From NCBI GenBank assembly GCA_024516035.1, contig CM044967.1:13319592-13383591 (forward strand): 64,000 nucleotides of DNA, in the 5' to 3' direction. Shown here in pieces: positions 11,430 to 23,643 of this stretch. This DNA comes from Bactericera cockerelli (taxonomy: Eukaryota > Arthropoda > Insecta > Hemiptera > Triozidae). A program made the translations under genes and the position numbers. Position 1 is the first letter of the stretch. The number at the start of each line of letters is the position of its first letter. The notes beneath the pieces are model-generated. The model made no database searches. It saw only the letters and a list, made by a program, of their open reading frames with translations, and was not told where the DNA came from.

Positions 11430-12574
11430 TTTAAACTGATTTTTTTTTCTTCATTTTGGTCACCGACCGCGCTCATAATTATATTTCAGATTGAATAGCT
11501 AATTAACATGTATGTCTTATTGGAAAAATCTAAATATTTTAGAAACCGATAAAACACCTACAACAATATAACGTGAAAATACAAAAACACAAGTTTCAAT
11601 CGAAATACTTTTTGCCTAACTTGGAATGTCCATAACCAAAACTGCTGGGGAGCGTCTATTTTTAGACGCCTTGCCACCCAATGCGCACTCATTCAAAATA
11701 TTTTTACAAGATTTTTTTTCCAACTCAACCAGAACATAATGAAAACATAAAAATAGTTTTCGACCACTTGTCTTAAAAAAAACAGCTATTGTTATTTCTC
11801 TCGAACCCAAGTACCTCTGATCCGTGAATAACTTCTTCTAGATGGCTCAGAAAGAGAAGTATAAAAAAAACTTCGATACTTGAAAAGCCGTGGGCTAAAT
11901 GAATACCTACCCAATCGTTTAAAATTGAAGTGAGATGGAAACATTGATTCTAAAGCATCAGCTGAATCGCTCTTGTCGCTCTTGAAAAGATCTACCAGAT
12001 ATTTTGTTCAAATTCATTGAAATATTGTTGGAAAAGTTAATAATGTCTAGTGTGATGACTTTTCTTTGTCCACAAAAATTTTGAGTGAAGCCTCGCAGAA
12101 TTGCCAGAGTAAAAGATTATGTACAAGGTCTGTTAGTATCTAAAGCTCATCACGATTCTGAAGCTCGTTAGAATCCAAATTACAAAGTCTTCACTAATAA
12201 AGACACAAACCACATCTTAGCGAATCCAATGGGCACGATAAAAATTTCCAGCGTAAATTATTATCAATTGAATACGAGACTCATATTTATGATGAAAAAA
12301 TCTAAAGTTATTATTTTTTAGCCAATGAATTGATAAAAAAAAATTATGACTTTTTTTAGCGAGAGAATTGATAAAGAGTTATAATTTTCGTAGCCAGAAA
12401 GAATGAATGAAAGAAGTTTTTTTTCGGTTTAATTTATTAACGCTTACCCTCGTGCTCGTAATTACATGTATCTGTGCTTGGGAATTAACTACGGGCAACT
12501 CTTTATCCTTCGTTGAGATGAAGAAGATAATCTTCCGGGCAGGTACAGGGTGGTGGAATGTATCATGAGGCGAA
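11430..12574. other. Non-coding stretch, nothing recognised
   Basis: AT-rich with several A and T homopolymers up to about ten bases. No coding frame or repeat boundary identified. Confidence 0.4.
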
Positions 12575-12626
12575 ACAGAAAAGTGAGAAGTTTTTTTGAA
12601 CATGTTGTTTACATTTGGCATGTGAA

Positions 12627-12722
12627 TTTATTATTGAAACACTTCTATATGCCTAGGATTCTTCTAATTTAAAAATTAGAATCCTAGACACAGAGAAGTG
12701 TTTCAAATGTTTCAATAATAAA
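12627..12722. repeat. Long imperfect hairpin of about 96 bp flanked by dispersed motifs
   Basis: TTTATTATTGAAAC at 12627 pairs with GTTTCAATAATAAA ending at 12722. Inside it ACACTTCT pairs with AGAAGTGT, and CTAGGATTCT pairs with AGAATCCTAG near the centre. The arms differ by small insertions. Copies of the minus-strand AGTGAGAAG motif lie at 12575-12592 and 12719-12735, so the hairpin is bracketed by two direct copies of the dispersed motif. This may be a small foldback element. Confidence 0.6.
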
Positions 12723-12771
12723 GTGAGAAGTTCTACTAGATGTTCAGGTACATGAACAGCTGTTTCGAGCT
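12719..12771 (-). repeat. Extended copy of the dispersed motif, minus strand
   Basis: On the minus strand this reads GCTCGAAACAGCTGTTC, then CATCTAGTAGAACTTCTCAC. It shares both the distal and core words of the copy at 11354 but lacks part of the middle. The 3' TTTT of the core has been lost at the junction with the hairpin. Confidence 0.6.
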
Positions 12772-12978
12772 AATTGACGTACCTTTATTGTAGGCAGTGT
12801 ATAGGTCCCAATAATTTTTTGATAAAATTATGTATTTCGACTGATGTCTTTCTTTCCAAGTGAATAAAAGTGTAAGGTATGAGAGGACTTCAGACACTCC
12901 TGGAATACCACAGCCCAAACGATTTTTATAATCGACCTAAGAGTACCGATTCTGGGTGCCTACTATGAAAGCATAGTA

Positions 12979-13122
12979 GTTATAGTTATCATATTTGTGT
13001 TAATCACTTTAGTGATGTCACAACTACTCAAACTCGCTTTACTAAATGCACGCTGAAACCGGGACTTTAACCACCGACCTCCAGGTTACAAGTCCTCCAC
13101 ATTAGCAATCAAGCCACTCAGG
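12979..13122 (-). mobile_element. tRNA-Thr-like SINE with perfect 15-bp TSD
   Basis: A 144-bp insertion lies between exact copies of TATGAAAGCATAGTA (12964-12978 and 13123-13137), the hallmark of retroposition. On the minus strand the 5' end reads as a tRNA-like head: an A-box-like GTGGCTTGATTGC, an anticodon-loop-like CTTGTAA (anticodon TGT, as in tRNA-Thr), and a B-box-like GGTGGTTAAAGTCC. A short non-tRNA body follows. A homologous copy lies at 50767-50898. The B box has one substitution (TTAAAG for TTCAAG), so this copy is probably not transcribed. Confidence 0.8.
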
Positions 13123-13137
13123 TATGAAAGCATAGTA

Positions 13138-15679
13138 CATTTATTTTTGATATCATGATCCAAGATTTCAAGTACATACGAAAGGCTCATTGGTTATGAG
13201 CCACCCTGAACATCCTCCCAGCATCCGGTGTAAGCTCAAGAGATGCGGAGAGATAGGTCTTGTGCCTCACTCACTTTTAATATACTGGCTATTTTTTTCT
13301 TCAGCTTATTATTATTATTTTTTGATGACCATGCTTAATGTGGAATGTTGTGTCCATCCTTAAAATCGAAAAAAGGAGAATATTTCGTAGAGAGAGTTCT
13401 TGGTACAGTCTGTGTGTGTTCGAAGTTTGATTGTGTCTTGAATTGTATGCTTTCGTTTGGACTCGAAACCACAAACATGGTTTGGTTGACAAACATTGTG
13501 CGTTGATTAAGGAGTGTTTCAATTGTTGTTTCTTTGTTACCCTTACTGTCACTGGTGTCCTGTCCAAGTTTGGGCATCTCTGGTACTGGTGGATTCAATG
13601 GCTTCATACATGTTCCCTCGCTCTCCTTTCTATCATATCTCCTTTTCTCTAGATCTAATTTTTGGAGCTGTTAAAAGTCGCTGTTTGTTTCCTAGAATAT
13701 CTAAGGAAGCTCTATGAATTATTGCATGAAAAATTACGTTGTCAATTATTACATTTTCTAATCTTTCGACAGAAACTCCTAACAATATTAAAAGATACAA
13801 AAATAATTGTACGAGTATGTGTTTATTACACTCACTCATATTTTTCATTAGTATACAGTGTAAACTTTAATAACTGTCCCCTAAGTATTAAATTAAATAA
13901 ATATGCAAATAGCACTCCAAGCATCAAGTGAGAATCATACTTAAGTAAACAACTTCTCTCAATCCTTTTACAATTTATCACTGAGATTCACTGTTGAAAA
14001 TATGAAAGAGCTCTTCTTAATCCGTTTGATGCATCTGTGGTTTTTTTCACTGGCAAATGCACAGTTTTGCAGTTGCGAAAACATCTCCACAAAACTCCTG
14101 TTAATATTGGAAAATATAACAATATTACGCGGAGCCTCAGCTATTCCCTCATCTAGAGTTTTATTAAAGGATTAGAGCACATGGGGCCGATATTGTCTAA
14201 ATCTCTTTTTTGTGTAACAACTGCGCCTATTATTATCAAACCGCTGGAAAAAATATGACTTAAAAAATAACTTTAAAGAAAAGCTTTATTTTTTAAGGGT
14301 TGAGTTTTCACCCTAACTGGGCAACATTCGGCGTATAAAAAAATAAAAGTTTTCTGCCCTCTATCTAGACTCTAATGAGCTTAAACATATTTCTAACTAG
14401 ATCATCTGTCATTCTTCCCCTAGGAAACTTTTTTTTGTTAAAAAGTGCAAAAACTATTTGTCCACCCTCGGTTGAAGGCAATAATGAAAATTTATAATTT
14501 ATAGTTTTTCGATTACGTGCCTTGTGAACCGTCGGGTTACCGCTACACCATTGTTTCCTCTCCCGTAGGGTGTCATAAATCTTATTCCTGACTTAGAACT
14601 TCTCACTTTTCTCTGTCCCTTTGCTTGGAAAGCTCAGGGTTTCCCTCAACGGTGGACGTGAAGGTATGTCATCCCTTTATTTGTGATGATCTATTACTGA
14701 CCATATTAACCATAAATTACACCAAACATGTCTAATATGAAATTTGATCCTTTGACATGTGTAGTAGGATGTCAACTATGTACTGATCTATTCAAAATAC
14801 TCGTACATTGAAACGAGCCAACATTATTTTGTCAATGAACTCGGTGCGTTAAAGCTATCAACACTGATGTTTCTAGCTTCTTGTGATATTTGGACTTTCA
14901 AGAATTGAGCCCATTTATCCCAGACTTTACGATCTACCAAGTCCTCACACATCACATAAAGTACTCAAATCTGTTTTTGACTTAAACAAATGTGACATGA
15001 TCGTTTTGTATCGGCGAAACTCAAAAAGGAAAACTGGATTTGAGCACTTAAATATTGACTTGCTCGTGAGTGAAATCGTAATCTATTATTTTTAAAGAAT
15101 CGATAAAAAACACACAAAAATCATTGGACTTGTAGGTGTTGTATCCGTCCATTCAAATTTCTCAATGAAATAGTTTGAAAGACAGTAGACACTTTTGTTG
15201 TGTATAAATACATGTTGATATAAATCCAAGAGGTTTAATGTTAGATATAAAGGCGTTCAAGGCGGAAATAATTGAGAATTTTATTTCTAGCCTCTTTCCA
15301 AAATTGTTTGAGTCAATGTTCATTGAGCGTTATTTGAGCAGCTTGAGGCTAAGAATTTTTACGCAGACAAAATCATAATAAATTGAAAACCGCAGAATGA
15401 TGTCATCTTTTACGGCAGAGTAAATCTCCGTAGTTCGACTGAGGAAACATTGTTCAGTAATGCGACCGATTTAAGATTTAGGGCGAAATCGATTTGGAGG
15501 CGAAATATTTTTTTCAGATCGGATGTTGCTCGTTTCAAGATTTAGTTCGTTTTTTTTCGGATGAGATTGGATCGTGAAGTTCAATCCTATTATTTTCCAA
15601 CCAATGTACCACCGAATAGGGATTCACTTCCAACTGTCAGCCTTTAACATTGAAACCAGGTTTGACCATTGACACTGCT
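13138..15679. other. Non-coding stretch with low-grade open frames
   Basis: Several short frames overlap between 13301 and 13931 on both strands but none has a domain or splice support. A reversed A-box-like word (CAATGGTGTAGCGGTAA on the minus strand, 14556-14540) may be a SINE head scrap. A copy of the dispersed motif lies at 14594-14612. Confidence 0.35.
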
Positions 15680-15684
15680 CAAGA

Positions 15685-15830
15685 TACTCTTTCTCTCTCC
15701 TTCTCTCTCACTCTCTTCTTCAACTTCTCTTTCTCTCTCCATCTCTCCCTCTCTCCTCAATTTTTCTCTTTCTCTCTCCATCTCTCTCACTCTCTCCAAT
15801 TTTTCCTTTCTCTCTCTATCTCTCGTCCCC
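15685..15830 (+). repeat. CT-rich microsatellite tract
   Basis: Irregular TCTCTC and CATCTCTC runs with TTTTTC interruptions extend over about 145 bases. The 60-80-codon Ser/Leu/Phe-rich frames here are simple products of the repeat. Confidence 0.85.
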
Positions 15831-18054
15831 TATAGGTGCTTCCAATCCCAGATCACGCTCAGAGATAAGTCGTTTTATAGCTCTCTTCTCCCAAGATCAC
15901 CACTGGGGCTATAAAGGCCATAAAGGAGACACTCGGAAACGGTGACAATCCCGAGGCAAAAAAAAGTGGGATCGGTATAATTTATGTAAATTGATTTCAG
16001 CTATTAGGGCTCGGAGCCAAACTGAGAGTCTCTTCGTTTTTGATAGCAAATCCATTGGTTTTTTCTTCTTTTTCGAATGTGTGTTAAGAAAAAAAATCAA
16101 ATGTGTGTTAAGTTGACTCGAATAATGGGGTTCCCATAGCTGTCATCACTTTCTCATGAGCTTGTCCCCCCGGTGATGGGTCCATTTCAATTTTATTGCA
16201 CCGGGGTAGGTTGAGCTATAAAAAGGTCGAATTTAATCAGTTTAAATAATAAAGGCACTTTTTAGACTTATCAATGCATCTTACCACTGATAAACAAGGT
16301 ACATTAATAATAAAAAAATACCTCTGCTAAGCGGTATGAAATTTATCTGGTGATATTGCAGATACCTATCTACAGAATCTATCTACCTCAAAGAACAAAA
16401 AATTCACAATCTGAGAAACAAAAACTGTTATTTATAACCCATAATAATTACATACTTACATACTCATAGTCTAAGATGACCTAAAATATTTGGTCTTGTT
16501 AGACTTTAGATTAATTTCTAGTTCTAAAAAATAACATTTTTTTCAGGTTAGTTCGATAAAAAAATATAAATAAATTTGATTTCGAATTAAGTTCACGAAT
16601 CCTTACTGGGAGAATTGGTCTTGAGCACCAGCAAGTCATGTAGTACTTTTTATTGGAAACAAAATCAATTTGATCATTCTATCTATTTCCGTTTGACTCT
16701 CTAAAAAACTACTGACATCCTCTGTGCGTCCACATTTAATGGTCCCTTATTCCAACAGGTGTATAAAACACGTATGAATTATAGGTAGATCAAGACATCC
16801 AGATATGTCTGGATTGGTATCAAAAATATAGGTTTTTATTAATACCGGATTATAGGTACCCGTTTTCTATTAGTAGAGGTACTGAAAATATAGGAACTGG
16901 ACATGTATTTTCCATACACAATACATACGAGAGTATACATAATTATATAACTCGAAATATTGTTTCCTAACAGGTTGAAAACACCTGGCATTGAAATTTA
17001 CACCTGACCACTCTGACCAGAGTATTGCAATTAAATTTGAAATATTTCTTCTAAAACTGCCTTGTGGTACCCCAACAGAATGTACGCAGGAATTAGATAA
17101 ATGGACTTACCTACCTCAGACTATTACCATCGAGGCAAGTGAACATCCTCTAGTTCTAAATTCTGTGTAATTAACTGGTTATTAATGGAAACAGAATTTA
17201 TTAAAACCTAGGTCTTAAACAGATCATTAATTTTTGAGAAGGACTTGAGAGACCTATGCTTCGTTTATTATTAAACTATTATTTTACTTCCAACAATTGC
17301 TGGAAATAGAAGGGGGAACTGTCTCTATCTATAAAATTCTCTGTAGGTATACACAGAGAGAGATAAGTTATTTTTTTTTGTAGAATTGTAGAAAGCTCAG
17401 AGAGCCAATTTAAACATTGAATATCCTAGAACAAATATTTTTCAAGAAAAAATCCGTGGATATAGGCATGAAAATATTGAAAATAATATGTCACTCCATA
17501 CATAAACTAGCTATGTTATAAGTCATATTACGAGTGTATGGACGCTGAGTAGCCTATGTGTCAAATCAGGGAGCACTTGACCTTGGGATCTTGCCGTGAG
17601 TTTTTAAGGAAACATAAAGCATTTTTTATGACCAGATCCTGTCAGTATTTATTTGTGATTCTTTCATTGGAGGAACTATTATCTTGACTTATGTCCTTGG
17701 AGCATCTTCAGTGGAAAGAAATCATCTGTCATTTAGATTTTTTAAATGTTTTCTTAATTTAAGCATCGACTAGGACTCACTTTACTGTTTTCACTGATTT
17801 TCATCTTGAAAATCATTTTTCTTATTATATGTCGAAGAGAAAATTTAACAATACAGGATTGAACTACAGTCCAGCATTTTCTTGTTAACATTGTTTTCTG
17901 AAACAATCCATCAATATTTTACTTTCTATTACCTATGAGGTACAGAAATTATTGTTTTCTTGATGTTTCCTTCTCTTCATTTCTCTTTTTTTCTCAATTT
18001 TCTATTGATAGCACAATACATATTTATATTTTGCCTGCTGAAGAGAGCCAAGAA
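15831..18054. other. Non-coding stretch, nothing recognised
   Basis: AT-rich sequence with no long frames, no tRNA-like boxes and no clear terminal repeats. Confidence 0.4.
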
Positions 18055-18118
18055 ATTTGAAACAGCTTACCAGGTATGTTCTGATAATCTGTTACATCTA
18101 ATAGAACTTCTCACTTTT
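18055..18118 (+). repeat. Extended copy of the dispersed motif
   Basis: GAAACAGCTTACCAGG, GTATGTTCTGATAATC and CATCTAATAGAACTTCTCAC occur in the same order as in the copy at 11354. A second, short copy with only the core follows at 18248-18266, 150 bases downstream. Confidence 0.6.
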
Positions 18119-18266
18119 TGAAAGAATTTCTCATTGGCAATTCTGGAGGGGAATAGTGCCAGTGCTTTGGGTACCCTTCTAACAGTTTCCTTTGTTGATG
18201 AAATATTAACTTGTAAAAATAAATAAATATAGTCGAAGTAAACATATTAGAACTTCTCACTTTTCT

Positions 18267-18728
18267 TTTCGACTGACTGACATGAGGTATTGAAGAGGTC
18301 TCGTCATACGTGTCATCCGTGCGGATTCGTAACTTGCGATTTTTATTCCTCTTCTTATTTTCTCCACCACGCTGAATTAGGAGTCATTCAAATGGGTGGG
18401 GTGATTAGTCGCGCCGAATTGCCTCTATTGATTCTTGGGACCTCACCTGAGACGCTTTAGTACTCGTCAGAAATAGACGTCGAATTACCTGGAAAGCTTA
18501 CTCGAGTACTTTCCTAGCCATTTGTTTCTAAATCTCATCTCAGAAGATGACTGTGGGAAGCTTAACTTAAAATTTTCAGTGAATTCCGACAGATTCGAAG
18601 TTCTATGGGAAACTTGAAGCGTGTCTTGTCCATTTGTTTGACTTCCAGTGCTATATTATTCTAGCCCGCATTTGCTTAGTCGCTAATGGAGGAACTTAAT
18701 CTTGAAATTAATTGGCCATTAGCCACTT
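18267..18728. other. Non-coding stretch, nothing recognised
   Basis: Unique-looking sequence between a short copy of the dispersed motif and an RTE-like fragment; no coding signal. Confidence 0.35.
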
Positions 18729-18860
18729 TTTCTTCTTTCACTTTACCTTTTCCCAAACCTACTCGGTGGGGTCTGCAATCAACAATCAACCTCATGGTTG
18801 AGGTTGATTGTTGATTGGTTCTAGAAATAATGCCTATCCAACGTCAACCATGTTAAGGGC
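18729..18860 (+). repeat. RTE-like retroposon 3' fragment, copy 2, with internal perfect hairpin
   Basis: Contains TCTTCTTTCACTTTACC, CCCAAACCTACTCGG and GGGGTC in the family order. Positions 18776-18817 form a perfect hairpin: 19-bp arms (CAATCAACAATCAACCTCA and its complement) with the loop TGGT. Other copies have only a short imperfect stem here (AACCTC...CATGG...GAGGTT). The perfect hairpin therefore looks like a local correction or template-switch product in this copy. Confidence 0.6.
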
Positions 18861-19979
18861 CACAATAATTTGTGTTATTGTCTTTTGGCCTGAATTCCTG
18901 AAACAGCTGGTTTACAGAAGCAATTAGTCATTTGATTTTGTATAAAGTTATCCGTTAAGATCCTGAACAAATCCTACATTAGCAACTTTGGAACTAGGAG
19001 TACAGTTGTCATTGTCTGTCTCTTTTATGAAGCTTTACAAGGACCCTGTAAACTTACTTGTGTAGATTTCCCCTCATAAATATCTGGACTAGCTACAGAT
19101 AAATTACCAAGTTAACCGAGGAAAACTACTTCTATGTTTATTGTGACAATTATTGGCATGGCGACATAGTCCTCGTTGATTGTTAGCCTCTTTGTATAAT
19201 TTTATATACCTTGGAATGATAAGAAAAGATACTTCTGACCGTTCCGACAGCCGAAGTACAGAACAAGACATATAACTATTAACTCAGTGTTCAACAAACA
19301 CGTAAAGCATATAATACTAGTAGTTATGTAAGTTATCAGTTTATCACCCTTGATGTTATTTTTTGCACCCAATTTTCATTTTGCTTTGAAGGAACCCGAG
19401 ACTTGAATTTTGAACATGCAGTTGACACTTTGAAGAACAATTGACACAGTCCTATAGAATTGGTGAACTCAATAATACTTTAAACGAACCCGTTACTTGA
19501 TTTGTCAGCACTGTGAAATTCCCTACTATGTATACCTTGGAAATCAAGTCAAAGAAATTTTACATTTCACGTTTGTAAAAGAGCAATTTTTAAGATTTTT
19601 TTTTTCTGAAGAAGCGCATATCAATGAACCAACAGAATCTAAAGCTCAGTGCTTGATAGCAAATATAGTACCAAACAAAAACATATTTTCAGTAAACATA
19701 ACAGTAAAATAATCTCAACGGTACACAAAAAACTTCAACGCTAGCACCAACATGACATCAATGATATAGCTCCAACACAATCTTAATGTTGGCACAAGAA
19801 GCTCAATGATATCTCCAGCATAGCGGAGAACATAAATCTAGCAAGAATGGCAAGAATCAAACACAGACAGCAGAGTGATAATTACAGCAGCATCCACCCC
19901 GAACACATAAAAAGCACACACCACCAGTCATAAAACGTAATATTCCCCGTGTACATGAGAGCGAGTTCACGTCGCATTG
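18861..19979. other. Non-coding stretch
   Basis: AT-rich; the word TTGTTAGCCTCTTTGTA near 19180 recurs as TTATTAGCCTCCTTGTA near 45818, hinting at a shared old repeat. No genes seen. Confidence 0.35.
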
Positions 19980-20320
19980 TCTTTGGACACATTGATTAGG
20001 TAGCCATTTTTCATGGAGGGAAAAAGCATCCCCACGCCCCCGTTTGTTGCCCATGCTCAAATACACAACACGGCGCTTCGTGAGAGAGGAGAGGAGCCAG
20101 TGTCGAATTTTATTATCCCCCGACTCACTTTCTGTTCCCCCTGTCCCTCCACTAGCCCCAACCTCCGTGTTCCGTTTCTTGGAGAATTCTTTCTCTCCTC
20201 GTCTTCCTGAACACAATGTAGTTTCAGTTCCTGAAACTCCACGTTGCCGTTCACATTCAGCTCTCCGAATGCGAAGGGTTTTATACTTTGAGTGCCTTTG
20301 AGTGGGTGGTCTCGGGTGGG
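19980..20320. other. GC-rich patch with overlapping open frames
   Basis: This stretch is visibly richer in G and C than its surroundings, with scattered CpGs. Frames of 65-119 codons are open on both strands at once. Overlap on opposite strands argues these are a by-product of composition. A promoter or 5' UTR region is possible, but no TATA box, initiator or splice signal was convincing. I see no recognisable domain in any frame. Confidence 0.3.
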
Positions 20321-23300
20321 AATAATCTCTCCCCCATTTACTCGCTTATTCAAAGTTCCCTCAGATGTATAATATACATTACATTACATACATATTCACA
20401 AAGGTGAAATGTGTTTTCTCACACAACTGTGTGCGCGTGTAAATCTGTACAGGATCTGAGTGTATTAATAATTTATGCTATGTAAATTTGGTGATAAAAT
20501 GACTGTAATTCCTTTTAAGGAGGATTTCAAAGGATAGAATCCTTCAATTTGAGAGATAAGAGAATGGAGAGGGTTCAGTTTAATTGATGAATTCACTAAG
20601 ACAGAAATGAAAGTTTCAATTTGGAATCATTTCTAAGCTGCTGTGTGAAAATGTCTCTATCAACACGTACCTACAAAACAGGCAAGGGCTTAAATACATG
20701 ACGAGATTGGAGATTTGAAACTCAATTTAAATTTTCATGTTCTCTGTACTAACATTTTTACGAATTTCAGCCTCATAAAGTTGAAGGTTTATCAGGTATA
20801 TTTTCCTCAAAATTCTTGCTCAACAGAAGTAGCTTCCGACTTACATATTGACCTTTCACCCATTCAAGCGTGGCACAAAAGAAATAGAAAATCGTTCACA
20901 TTCCACAACACCAGGGCACTTGTCTTCACATATAAGAAAATTCCTTGATAAGCATACGTATCAGTCAATTTGGGAAGAAAATGCAAGTATATGTTGAAAT
21001 ATTCAGAATATCTGAGCTGAGTGAGAGTGTTTTGAATATATCGCTACATTCCAGGGAGGATGTAGGAAGTGTTGAAACCTGGAATGTTTTCATAAGGTGA
21101 GAGGGACTCAAATGTGTTGGACCCTCAGTGAAAATTGTAATCACAAAGCTCTTGAATATTTAAATATTTCTATTGTTCCATTCGTGACTGTAGGGGCCTT
21201 TTCAAATCTACATTTTCTTTTCTATACATACCTACCACAACATGTAGTCTATTGTATCCTACAATATACTTACATCGTGTAAGTCCAGGACTTGTATATG
21301 AAAATTGCATTATGTCTATAGACAGGTGTCAACATAGGTAAGATCTTAATACTAGGTTTACAAAATGATCAGCAAACTATTCTGTACACTGCACTGAACT
21401 CCGAACTTTTTATCGTAGTAGGTAGTTATATGCTTGTGATAGTTGTGATTGAGACTTGTACTTCAGAAGTGATATTACTAGATTTTTTAGTGGTTTAAAT
21501 CAATTTTGAAGAGAAAAAGTGTTGAATCCAACTACGTAATTCCTACAGATTTTATGCTCTGCTCATTTCCCTGTTGCTAATCAATTTGACGTGACTTGAT
21601 CTCGAACTAAACCCTCCTGACTAGAAAGCAACTATGATAGCCACTCAGGTTGTACATTGTGTTGGACCTGACACATTATTCACTGTGTGCTATCCAAGTC
21701 TATTCAAGAAGTTTAGAATCAAACGCATCATCCAGATCAATATGGTTAGAATTGATATGGAACTCATCAACCAAGCTAGGGGCTCCTCAGGGTGCCTTGG
21801 TCACAATGGCACCTACCCATATACATTTCCACATAGCCATAGTGTATATATCCATATAGATATTAATCGTCAGGTAATTATTCTGCAATATCGCATTCCC
21901 TCACGTTCCTTGGCCATTCCTCAGTCTCGTGCTTGCACTACCGAGCGAGGGAACAACAAACATAGGGTGTTAATAGTCAAAAGAAAAAAGTCTCCCCTAG
22001 TAATGTTACGCTTTTCTTTGTGCGATTTGAATGGAAAGGGTCTTTTGGACTTTCGGAATTTCGAATTTCAGTTCATCACATACACGAATACTTCATGTCA
22101 TTTATTGGGAAAAACAGATTAGGTCAATTTGTTTACTCTTGGTTAACGCATTTATACAACGGGACTTGTCCTGTTTTCCTTTTTCTTTTGATAATTTATT
22201 GAATTCCTCTTTGCATTTCTGTGCATTTTTTTTCTAAAGTGATGCGAAATAATTTCACCTGTTTGATTTATGTACTAGGAATTACATTTCCTCTAACTTG
22301 AGAATTCTAGATTTCTTTTTCATACTACTGCACTTAAATGAAGCACTTCAATATGGACGTCTAATGAGCCTGGGATACTGCTTGCAACCTTAACCTCCAC
22401 GGAAAGAGAAATAGTCAAGACACTTCAAAAATTGCACGGCCATAATATCTATGCCAATAACCTCTGAAAACCGTGCGACATATCTTGAATACATCTACCT
22501 ACTTAGTCGCGTCCATAGAACAGGATGGCAGGCTCATAAAAGTGGTAATGAAATATTGTGCCAAAAGTTTGCAGTATAAATTACAGGTGAATGACAATCG
22601 CAAATTTAGATGTCAAAATACGAGACGATAAGAAACGCCAGTGTTTCTAACTCAAACTGAAATAAAGTATCTTTTTTCTTCCACATTAATTATTAATATT
22701 GCTACCTATGACATTTTTATCAGCAGGCAGGTCTAGTAAAACAAGTTGGTACTAGCTAGTAAGTAAATAATGAAACTAATAAGTATAAATATCAATAAGT
22801 CTTGGGAATTTTGTAACAAGTGAAATGATTAATACAGGTATTTATCACAGGCTAAGACCAACTTGTTCGCTATGCCAGCGTCTACTACTTCTGGAACTGG
22901 TTATTATCAAAAGCTAGATAAGTCTGTGAGTTGCGAGCTGTGGACTAACCGTCCAAGGATAATTTCACGCCAAGTTACGAGCGCAGATAGCTGCGTAAGG
23001 CCTTTATTCAATTTATATCTGTGGTAGATTTTTTTTGGCAGAATCACTGGATGACACTGAGCTTAAATTACGGTGACTAATTCTTTCGTATTGATTTCTA
23101 ACTTGTCACCTCTTGTACGGAAAACTAAAAAGTAGATGAAAACATTAATTATATAAACTTTATGTTATCCTAAAGTTAACCGTAACATTGACGCTATTTT
23201 TCATAAAAGATTCACAGGCTGGTTGACAGACAACCATTTGAGTACTAGGAGTAGACATAATGCTCGTTTTTTATTAACAATCCAGTTTTATTTTGAACTA

Positions 23301-23391
23301 AGCAAGAAATACCATCGTGTACTTTAAGTTCAGTAGAACTCGTCAAGTCATTACTTGCATTTGTTGTAGAACAAACTATTTTGGTGTGCAA
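20321..23391. other. Non-coding stretch with one 162-codon frame
   Basis: The longest frame in the window (21634-22122, plus) lies here but has no recognisable domain and no start context. A short minus-strand peptide (GAPSLVDEFHINSNHIDLDD) over 21785-21726 looks more protein-like and could be a scrap of a decayed element. Nothing else supports coding. Confidence 0.3.
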
Positions 23392-23465
23392 TACATCTAT
23401 ACAATACACTGTTTATCCTGCAAGAATTAGGCTAAAGAGTCCCTGTACACTCACAGTCTAAACAA
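23392..23465 (+). repeat. Dispersed repeat shared with 45958-46035
   Basis: ATACAATACACTGTTTATCC, CTGCAAGAATTAGGC and TAAAGAGTCC recur with a few substitutions at 45971-46011. Both are plus strand. The family is not recognised. Confidence 0.55.
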
Positions 23466-23643
23466 ATTCTCATTTATTGGTTTTATCAACACCAGCATAA
23501 GGTAATAAACTACCGTAGAGACGTGAAAGGGTGCTCACTGATCTGGAAGCTGGTAGCACTCACAGTCGGGACCGTAGGAGGAACAACGAACCTACAAGAT
23601 GATCTTCACCGTCTTCACGTTTTGACAAAGATCAGGTTGTTTG

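Noticed and set aside
15650..15914. Ser/Leu-rich frames
   Set aside because: Translation of a CT microsatellite.
20057..20353. 98-codon minus-strand frame in the GC-rich patch
   Set aside because: Frames are open on both strands at once, as expected from composition alone; no domain.
21634..22122. Longest open frame (162 codons) as a gene
   Set aside because: No domain, unremarkable composition, no splice or start context, and overlapping frames on the same strand; length is within chance for 64 kb.
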